64,000 nucleotides of DNA from contig NZ_JPMX01000119.1 in NCBI RefSeq assembly GCF_000761485.1, positions 23,094 through 87,093 of the forward strand, read 5' to 3'. The position numbers and the translations under genes are program-made. Below the pieces are notes generated by a model. It did no database searches, was not told where the DNA came from, and was given only the letters and a program-made list of their open reading frames with translations. Of the stretch, positions 58,535-64,000 are shown in pieces. The stretch's first letter is position 1. Every line of letters begins with the position of its first letter. Source of the DNA: Modestobacter caceresii (GTDB taxonomy: Bacteria; Actinomycetota; Actinomycetes; Mycobacteriales; Geodermatophilaceae).

Positions 58535-59896
58535 TCAGCCGATCCTGGCGCGGCTGCCCAGGATGCCCTGGGGACGGACGACGAGGATGACGATCAAGAG
58601 GAGCAGCCCTCCGACGTACTTCATGTCATTCGGGATGACGAGGGTGGACATCTGCACGAAGACACCGACGATGAGGCTGCCGAGCAGGGCGCCGTAGGCG
58701 GTCCCGAGCCCGCCGAGGGTGACCCCGGCGAACATCAGCAGCAGCAGTCGGAAGCCCATGTCCCACTGGACCTGGTCGGAGAGGCCGAGGAGCACCCCGC
58801 CGAGCGCGGCGAGCGCACCGCCGAGCACCCACACGAACAGGACGACCCGGTTGACGTCGATCCCGGAGGACGCCGCCAGGTCCCGGTTGTCCGACACCGC
58901 CCGCATCGCCTTGCCGATCTTGGTGCGCTGCAGCATGAGCGCCACCAGCACCAGCACGACGACCGCGATGACGATCGAGGCGACGTCCCGGTCCTGCAGG
59001 GTGAACGGGCCGTAGCTCTTCGCCCGCTGGCCCTGGTAGTCGGCGTAGGGGTTGGAGAACCCGCCGTAGAAGATCTGGTAGCTGTAGCGCAGCGCCAGGG
59101 ACAGGCCGATCGAGACGACCAGCGCCGCGATGAGCCCGGTGCCGCGTCGTCGCAGGGGCCGCCAGATGGCCAGCTCGTTGAGGGCGCCGACGACCCCGCC
59201 GACCACCATCGCCAGCAACGCGGCGGGGATCAGCGGCACCCCGCCCTGCACGTTGATGTACCAGGCCGCGATGGCGCCGATGGTGACCAGCTCGCCGTGG
59301 GCGAAGTTGGTCAGCCCGGTGGTGCCGTAGATCAGCGACAGGCCGACCGCTGCCATGGCGATCAGGAGCCCGAACCGCAGGCCGTCGACGAACAGCTGGA
59401 CGGCCCGGATGGTGCCGCCGCCGTCGTTGCGACTGCCGTCGTTCAGGCCGATGTTCACCGGCTGCGCTCGCCCCGCGTCGACGGTGACGGTGCGGCTGGG
59501 CTCGCCGTTGAGCTCGACCCCCTCCGGCAGGTCGTCGGGGTCGACGGTCACGACGTACTGGCCGGCGCCCGGCAGGTCGACCTCCCACCGGCCGTCCTCG
59601 TCGGTCTGGACGGTGTCCACGACGTCGCCGTCCGGTGTGGCCACCTCGACAGAGATGCCCTCGATCGGGCCGCTCAGGCTGGTCTGCAGGGTGCCGCGCA
59701 CCTGCTCACCGACGGCGGAGGCGACGCCGGGGACCAGGGTGGCGAAGGCCATCCCGAAGGCGGCGACGAGCAGGACCAGGACCAGCGGACGGCGGGTGCT
59801 GCGCCACCGGCGTGCGCTCCGCCGGGGTGCTGACCGGTCCTCCCGGGTGGAGCTGCGTTCCCCGTGCCTCGCGGCACGGTGGGGCGCGTGCGTCAC
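58535..59896 (-). CDS. livH: Liv-type permease (LivH-like) with N-terminal Ig-like domain
   Basis: A 453-residue fusion. Residues 1-36 are basic; 37-58 form a membrane segment or signal anchor (PLVLVLLVAAFGMAFATLVP). Residues about 64-151 are an Ig-like carboxypeptidase-regulatory/CNA-B-type domain: GTLQTSLSGPIEGISVEV, TDEDGRWEVDLPGAGQYVVT and a final NIGLNDG strand. The permease follows (165-453), with GLSLIYGTTGLTNFAHGELVTIGA, and coupling loop RTKIGKAMRAVSDNRDLAASSGI. Ordinary LivH is about 290 residues without the first part. GTG with GGGAGG upstream. First gene of the operon. Confidence 0.92.
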   Translation of the reverse strand: MTHAPHRAARHGERSSTREDRSAPRRSARRWRSTRRPLVLVLLVAAFGMAFATLVPGVASAVGEQVRGTLQTSLSGPIEGISVEVATPDGDVVDTVQTDEDGRWEVDLPGAGQYVVTVDPDDLPEGVELNGEPSRTVTVDAGRAQPVNIGLNDGSRNDGGGTIRAVQLFVDGLRFGLLIAMAAVGLSLIYGTTGLTNFAHGELVTIGAIAAWYINVQGGVPLIPAALLAMVVGGVVGALNELAIWRPLRRRGTGLIAALVVSIGLSLALRYSYQIFYGGFSNPYADYQGQRAKSYGPFTLQDRDVASIVIAVVVLVLVALMLQRTKIGKAMRAVSDNRDLAASSGIDVNRVVLFVWVLGGALAALGGVLLGLSDQVQWDMGFRLLLLMFAGVTLGGLGTAYGALLGSLIVGVFVQMSTLVIPNDMKYVGGLLLLIVILVVRPQGILGSRARIG

Positions 59897-59927
59897 TCGA
59901 CCTCCCAGCCGTTGGATGTGAGGCGGG

Positions 59928-59948
59928 ACAGTAACCCACCCCTGTTAC
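59928..59948 (-). promoter_or_regulatory. Promoter and operator-like inverted repeat of the liv operon
   Basis: TACTGT on the minus strand (59933-59928) is the likely -10 box. GTAAC (59931-59935) and GTTAC (59944-59948) form an inverted repeat spaced by eight bases that overlaps it and reaches toward the -35 region, as expected for a repressor site. The leader of about 25 bases carries GGGAGG before livH. The 13-base spacing does not fit a GlnR box. Confidence 0.5.
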
Positions 59949-60092
59949 GGGGATCGACCTGCTGGGACACACTGTGACCCTTCTGCGACACGCCGATGTG
60001 CTACTCGCCGGTAGTCCGGGAGCGACGTGTCGGCCGGGCCCGCGGTCCGGGGTCCCCGGGGAGCGGGGCTGCGGTGCCGGCCCGGACCGGGT

Positions 60093-60500
60093 TCAGCGGG
60101 CCGGGCGGATCAGGCAGGTGAGCCGTGCGCTGGCCGTCGGCCGGCCGGCCTCGTCGCTCACCGAGATCAGGAAGGTCGCCAGCGTGCGGCCACGCCGGAC
60201 CGGCGTGCAGACCGCGGTGACCAGGCCGGAGGTGGCCGCCCGCAGGTAGCTGGCGTTCAGCTCGATGCCGACCACGGTGCCGCCGGGCCCGGCGTGCAGC
60301 ATCGCCGCCCAGGACCCGATGCTCTCGGCCAGGGCGCAGGTGGCTCCACCGTGCAGCAGGCCGAAGGGCTGTTCGTTGCCGGCGACCGGCATGGTCGCCA
60401 CCAGCCGGTCGGGGGTGTAGTCGGTGATCTGGATCCCGAGCTTGTCGTCCAGGGGCCCCTGGGTGTCGGACGGCAGCCAGTCCGGACGCGCGGTGGTCAT
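60093..60500 (-). CDS. PaaI-family hotdog thioesterase
   Basis: A 135-residue single hotdog domain. Signature motifs are ITDYTPDRLVATMPVAGNEQPFGLLHGGATCALAES, with the catalytic Asn/His-Gly-Gly region, and GTVVGIELNASYLRAATSGLVTAVCTPVRRGRTLATF. These enzymes hydrolyse aryl- or acyl-CoA, for example hydroxybenzoyl-CoA, 1,4-dihydroxy-2-naphthoyl-CoA or phenylacetate-pathway thioesters. The specific substrate is unknown. TACGGT lies six bases before the ATG, so the gene is probably leaderless. Divergent from polA. Confidence 0.9.
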   Translation of the reverse strand: MTTARPDWLPSDTQGPLDDKLGIQITDYTPDRLVATMPVAGNEQPFGLLHGGATCALAESIGSWAAMLHAGPGGTVVGIELNASYLRAATSGLVTAVCTPVRRGRTLATFLISVSDEAGRPTASARLTCLIRPAR

Positions 60501-60506
60501 CCGCGC

Positions 60507-60512
60507 ACCGTA
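60507..60512 (-). promoter_or_regulatory. -10 box (TACGGT) of the thioesterase gene
   Basis: On the minus strand TACGGT lies six bases upstream of the ATG without a ribosome site. Confidence 0.55.
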
Positions 60513-60569
60513 GCCACCGGCGGTGCCTGGTCGGCTCGTGCGCCGGTCCGGACCGTCGGTGGCCGCCCT

Positions 60570-60575
60570 TAAGCT
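60570..60575 (+). promoter_or_regulatory. -10 box (TAAGCT) of polA
   Basis: TAAGCT lies eight bases before the polA ATG; the transcript is leaderless or nearly so. Its distance to the divergent thioesterase -10 is 57 bases, so the two promoters share the same short region. Confidence 0.5.
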
Positions 60576-60583
60576 CGTGGTCG

Positions 60584-63334
60584 ATGTCCGCACCGGTGAG
60601 CACCCCAGCCAGCAGCACAGCGTCCGCCTCCGACCCGGCCCCCGGGGTCCGTCCGCGGCTGCTGCTGCTCGACGGCCACTCGCTGGCCTACCGGGCCTTC
60701 TTCGCCCTCCCGGTGGAGAACTTCTCGACCACCACCGGGCAGCCGACGAACGCCGTCTACGGCTTCACGTCGATGCTGATCAACGTGCTGCGCGACGAGC
60801 AGCCCAGCCACCTCGCGGTGGCCTTCGACGTCAGCCGGAAGACCTTCCGCAGTGAGATCTACGCCGAGTACAAGGCCAACCGCGCCGAGAGCCCGACCGA
60901 CTTCCGCGGCCAGGTGAGCCTGGTGCAGGAGGTCCTCGGTGCGCTGCACGTGCCGGTGATCACCGCGGAGAACTACGAGGCCGACGACGTCATCGCCACC
61001 CTCACCGTGCAGGCGGTCGAGCAGGGCATGGACGTGCTGATCTGCACCGGCGACCGGGACGCGCTGCAGCTGGTCAACGAGCACGTGACGGTGCTCTACC
61101 CGCGCAAGGGCGTGTCGGACCTGACCCGGTTCACGCCGGAGGAGGTGGAGGCCAAGTACGGCCTCACCCCCACCCAGTACCCCGACTTCGCCGCACTGCG
61201 CGGCGACCCGAGCGACAACCTGCCCAACATCCCGAGCGTGGGGGAGAAGACCGCCGCCAAGTGGGTGCGGGAGTACGGGTCGCTCGATGCCCTGGTCGAC
61301 CAGGTCGACACGGTGAAGGGCAAGGTCGGGGAGAAGCTGCGGGAGCACCTCTCCTCGGTGCTGCAGAACCGCCGGCTCACCGAGCTGGACCGCGCCGTCC
61401 CGCTGGAGATCGGGCCGCAGGACCTGGCCGTCCAGCCCTGGGACCGCAACGAGGTGCACACCCTCTTCGACAACCTGCAGTTCCGGGTGCTGCGTGACCG
61501 GCTCTTCGCCACTCTCGCCACCCCGGAGCCGGAGGTCGACGGCGGCTTCGAGGTGACCGCCGACCGGCTGGCCCCGGGTGAGCTGGCCGGGTGGCTCACC
61601 GCGCACGCGCGCACCGGGCACACCGGGGTCGTCTTCCGGGGCACCTGGGGCCGCGGTGTCGGCGAGCTCACCGGGATCGCGCTGGCCGCCGCCGACGACC
61701 ACGCCACCTTCGTCGACCTGGGTCCCGACCTCGACACCGCCGACGAGCAGGCACTGGCCGGCTGGCTGGCCGATCCGGCGACCCCCAAGGTCGTGCACGA
61801 GGTCAAGGGCCCGCTGCTGGCCATCTGGAGCCGTGGCTGGGACCTGCAGGGCATGGTCAGCGACACCGCGCTCGCGGCCTACCTGGTCAACCCGGGGCAG
61901 CGGTCGTTCGACCTCGGCGACCTGGCGGTGCGCTATCTGCGTCGCGAGCTCAAGGACGCCGCGGAGCCGGAGGGCCAGTTGACCCTCGACGGGCTCGGGC
62001 CCTCGGAGGAGGACGTCGCCGCGGCCGCCGCGCATGCCGACGTCCTCAAGGCAGTGGCGGTCAACGACCTGTCCGACGCCCTGGAGCAGGTGCTCGGGCA
62101 GAAGGGCGGCGACCAGCTGCTCGGGGACATCGAGCTGCCGCTGACCCGGGTGCTCGCGGCCATGGAGCACCGGGGCATCGCCGCGGACCTGGACTCCCTG
62201 CGCGAACTGCAGCGCGAGTTCGCCGCCGCGGTGACCGATGCGGCGGACGAGGCGTACGCGGTCATCGGCAAGGAGATCAACCTCGGCTCGCCCAAGCAGC
62301 TGCAGGCGGTCCTCTTCGACGAGCTCGGCCTGCCCAAGACGAAGAAGAACAAGACCGGCTACACCACCGACGCCGAGGCCCTGACCTCGCTGCTGGCCTC
62401 CACCGGTCACCCGTTCCTCGAGCACCTGCTGCGACACCGGGACGTCACCCGGCTGCGCACCGTCATCGACGGGCTGATCCCGATGGTCGACGAGGTGGAC
62501 CGGGTGCACACCACCTACCAGCAGACGATCGCGGCGACCGGCCGGCTCTCCTCGACCGACCCGAACCTGCAGAACATCCCGATCCGCAGCGCCGAGGGGC
62601 GCCGGATCCGGCAGGCCTTCGTCGTCGGGGCCGGCTACGAGTCGCTGATGACCGCCGACTACAGCCAGATCGAGATGCGGATCATGGCCCACCTGTCCGA
62701 GGACGCCGGCCTGATCGAGGCGTTCACCTCCGGGGAGGACCTGCACTCCTTCGTCGCGTCGCGGGCGTTCGACATCCCGATCGAGCAGGTCGACCCGGAG
62801 ATGCGCCGGCGGATCAAGGCGATGAGCTACGGCCTGGCCTACGGGTTGAGCGCCTACGGGCTGTCCCAGCAGCTGCGGATCACCCCGGAGGAGGCGCGCG
62901 GGCAGATGCACGCCTACTTCGAGCGCTTCGGCGGCATCCGCGACTACCTGGACGGGGTGGTGGACGACGCCCGGCAGACCGGCTACACCGAGACGACGCT
63001 GGGCCGCCGCCGCTACCTGCCGGACCTGACCAGCGACAACCGGCAGCGCCGGGAGATGGCCGAGCGGATGGCGCTCAATGCCCCGATCCAGGGGTCGGCC
63101 GCCGACGTCATCAAGGTGGCGATGCTGAACGTGGAGCGCGCCATCGCAGCCGAGGGGCTGAGCTCACGGATGCTGCTGCAGGTCCACGACGAGCTCGTGC
63201 TCGAGGTGGCACCGGGGGAGCGCGAGACCCTCGAGGCCCTGGTGCGCCGCGAGATGGCCGGTGCGGCGCAGCTGTCGGTGCCGCTGGAGGTCTCCGTCGG
63301 CTTCGGCACCAGCTGGGACGCCGCCGCCCACTGA
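60584..63334 (+). CDS. polA: DNA polymerase I
   Basis: Repair and Okazaki-fragment polymerase, 916 residues. The N-terminal 5'-3' exonuclease (about 20-310) has LLLLDGHSLAYRAFFALP, AFDVSRKTFR, EADDVIATL and GDRDALQLV. The middle domain (about 330-500) resembles the 3'-5' exonuclease but lacks the catalytic Asp-x-Glu pair (the site reads VVFRGTWGRG), so proofreading is probably lost as in other actinobacteria. Polymerase motifs are DYSQIEMRIMAHLSED, RRRIKAMSYGLAYGLSAYG and LQVHDELVLEV. Divergent from the thioesterase; ends 23 bases before the convergent 2H gene. Confidence 0.97.
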   Translation: MSAPVSTPASSTASASDPAPGVRPRLLLLDGHSLAYRAFFALPVENFSTTTGQPTNAVYGFTSMLINVLRDEQPSHLAVAFDVSRKTFRSEIYAEYKANRAESPTDFRGQVSLVQEVLGALHVPVITAENYEADDVIATLTVQAVEQGMDVLICTGDRDALQLVNEHVTVLYPRKGVSDLTRFTPEEVEAKYGLTPTQYPDFAALRGDPSDNLPNIPSVGEKTAAKWVREYGSLDALVDQVDTVKGKVGEKLREHLSSVLQNRRLTELDRAVPLEIGPQDLAVQPWDRNEVHTLFDNLQFRVLRDRLFATLATPEPEVDGGFEVTADRLAPGELAGWLTAHARTGHTGVVFRGTWGRGVGELTGIALAAADDHATFVDLGPDLDTADEQALAGWLADPATPKVVHEVKGPLLAIWSRGWDLQGMVSDTALAAYLVNPGQRSFDLGDLAVRYLRRELKDAAEPEGQLTLDGLGPSEEDVAAAAAHADVLKAVAVNDLSDALEQVLGQKGGDQLLGDIELPLTRVLAAMEHRGIAADLDSLRELQREFAAAVTDAADEAYAVIGKEINLGSPKQLQAVLFDELGLPKTKKNKTGYTTDAEALTSLLASTGHPFLEHLLRHRDVTRLRTVIDGLIPMVDEVDRVHTTYQQTIAATGRLSSTDPNLQNIPIRSAEGRRIRQAFVVGAGYESLMTADYSQIEMRIMAHLSEDAGLIEAFTSGEDLHSFVASRAFDIPIEQVDPEMRRRIKAMSYGLAYGLSAYGLSQQLRITPEEARGQMHAYFERFGGIRDYLDGVVDDARQTGYTETTLGRRRYLPDLTSDNRQRREMAERMALNAPIQGSAADVIKVAMLNVERAIAAEGLSSRMLLQVHDELVLEVAPGERETLEALVRREMAGAAQLSVPLEVSVGFGTSWDAAAH

Positions 63335-63357
63335 CGGAGGACTGGCCGCGGGGGCGC

Positions 63358-63924
63358 TCAGCTGGTGGGGCGGCCCAGGGGGAACGTGGCGACCTGGTGC
63401 CAGGAGCCCGGCTCCCGGGTGCCGGCGTAGAACGCGGCGGTGTCGATGCGGGTCCGCAGCGGCATCGCCTCGCACAGCACCTTCTGGGCCTGCTCGAGGC
63501 CGGCCAGGTCGCCCTGGCGACGTTGCCCGACGCTCAGGTGCGGCACCGGCTCGCCGTGCGCGCCCCGGAACGGCGGGTGGTCGGGGTAGGCCTCGGCCAC
63601 CCGCCGGGTCATCCGGCGGAACGGCTCCTCGGGGTCGGGGACCAGGTAGAGCATCTCCTCGCCGAACCACGCGGTCCCGGTGAACGTGCAGTCGAAGGCG
63701 GGCTCTGCCGCGAGGAGCTCGGCCAGACCGGCCAGCAGGGCGTCGTCCACCTGGCGTGGTGTGACGAAGGGGTAGATGACCGCCAGGTGGGCCGGGACCC
63801 CCCACGACGCGGAGACGTCGAACTGCTGGCGGTGTGCGTCGACCAGCGGGTCGGCGTCCGGGACCAGCACCACCACAGCGCTCTCGGTCGCATCGCCCAG
63901 GACGGTCTGTGCTGTCTGGTCCAC
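63358..63924 (-). CDS. 2'-5' RNA ligase family (2H phosphoesterase) protein
   Basis: A 188-residue protein with the two H-x-S/T-like motifs of the 2H superfamily: HLAVIYPFV (about residue 46) and HLSVGQRR (about 128). The spacing fits a bilobal 2H fold. The first motif has Ala in place of Ser/Thr, which may lower or alter activity. Members act on cyclic phosphates in RNA or small molecules. GTG start with GAGGGAG upstream. It converges on polA; no strong hairpin is visible between them. Confidence 0.8.
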   Translation of the reverse strand: MDQTAQTVLGDATESAVVVLVPDADPLVDAHRQQFDVSASWGVPAHLAVIYPFVTPRQVDDALLAGLAELLAAEPAFDCTFTGTAWFGEEMLYLVPDPEEPFRRMTRRVAEAYPDHPPFRGAHGEPVPHLSVGQRRQGDLAGLEQAQKVLCEAMPLRTRIDTAAFYAGTREPGSWHQVATFPLGRPTS

Positions 63925-64000
63925 CGCGCGGCTCCCTCGTCCCGGTCCGGTGTCCCGGGCGGACCCGGCGTCGCCGGACAGCCTGGCAGGGCCGGACGCC

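Noticed and set aside
59931..59948. GlnR binding site before the liv operon
   Set aside because: GTAAC and GTTAC are 13 bases apart centre to centre, not the 11 expected for GlnR half-sites, and the GAAAC half-site is absent.

Overview
The window is chromosomal DNA of a high-G+C actinobacterium. The gene content fits the order Geodermatophilales (Blastococcus, Geodermatophilus, Modestobacter); this placement is inferred from gene order and protein style, not from a marker search. Support comes from GTG starts, leaderless promoters, mycothiol-enzyme-like DinB proteins, PriA in place of HisA plus TrpF, SepF/Wag31 division genes, DnaE1, an ANTAR response regulator of the PdtaR type, and actinobacterial gene order. 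I see no phage, transposon, plasmid or CRISPR sequence; this is core chromosome.

Layout. (1) 1-3560: the distal end of the division and cell-wall cluster (pgeF fragment, yggS, sepF, yggT, divIVA/wag31), closed by a 27-bp-stem terminator. (2) 3709-10097: ileS, a K+/H+ antiporter and malate:quinone oxidoreductase. (3) 10411-18453: lspA, an RluA-type pseudouridine synthase, a CPBP protease, dnaE, a DUF2567-like membrane protein and a LON-domain protein. (4) 18534-27332: hisD-hisC-hisB-small membrane protein-hisH, then a three-gene minus-strand redox operon with a divergent AraC regulator, then priA-ridA-hisF. (5) 27341-34749: a DinB-family protein, a heterodimeric ABC exporter, membrane proteins and an FAD dehydrogenase. 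(6) 34807-48318: hisI-trpE-Trp-associated membrane protein, trpC, trpB, trpA, lgt, gltB, gltD. (7) 48427-53424: pyk, tesB, a PLP decarboxylase, a tRNA-like gene and an ANTAR response regulator. (8) 53650-59896: a branched-chain-amino-acid-type (Liv/HAAT) ABC uptake system. (9) 60093-63924: a hotdog thioesterase, polA and a 2H phosphoesterase.

How it works together. Regions 4 and 6 hold most of the histidine and tryptophan pathways. hisG, hisE, trpD and trpG are not here, and no trpF is seen, which fits the dual-function isomerase PriA. GltBD supplies glutamate, and HisH and TrpE consume glutamine-derived nitrogen. Lgt and LspA are the first two lipoprotein maturation enzymes, and the Liv substrate-binding protein is a lipoprotein.

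The most unusual object is the Liv-type transport system. Its lipoprotein binding protein (53650-54978) is circularly permuted: the segment that normally forms the C-terminal part comes first, and the normal N-terminal part follows. The partner LivH-like permease (58535-59896) carries an extra N-terminal membrane anchor and an Ig-like extracytoplasmic domain. Other notable signals are a window-wide pattern of TANNNT boxes six to eight bases before start codons (leaderless genes), a three-copy intergenic hairpin repeat family, a class-I-sized tRNA with a CAA (Leu) anticodon, and an operator-like palindrome over the promoter of the ABC exporter.
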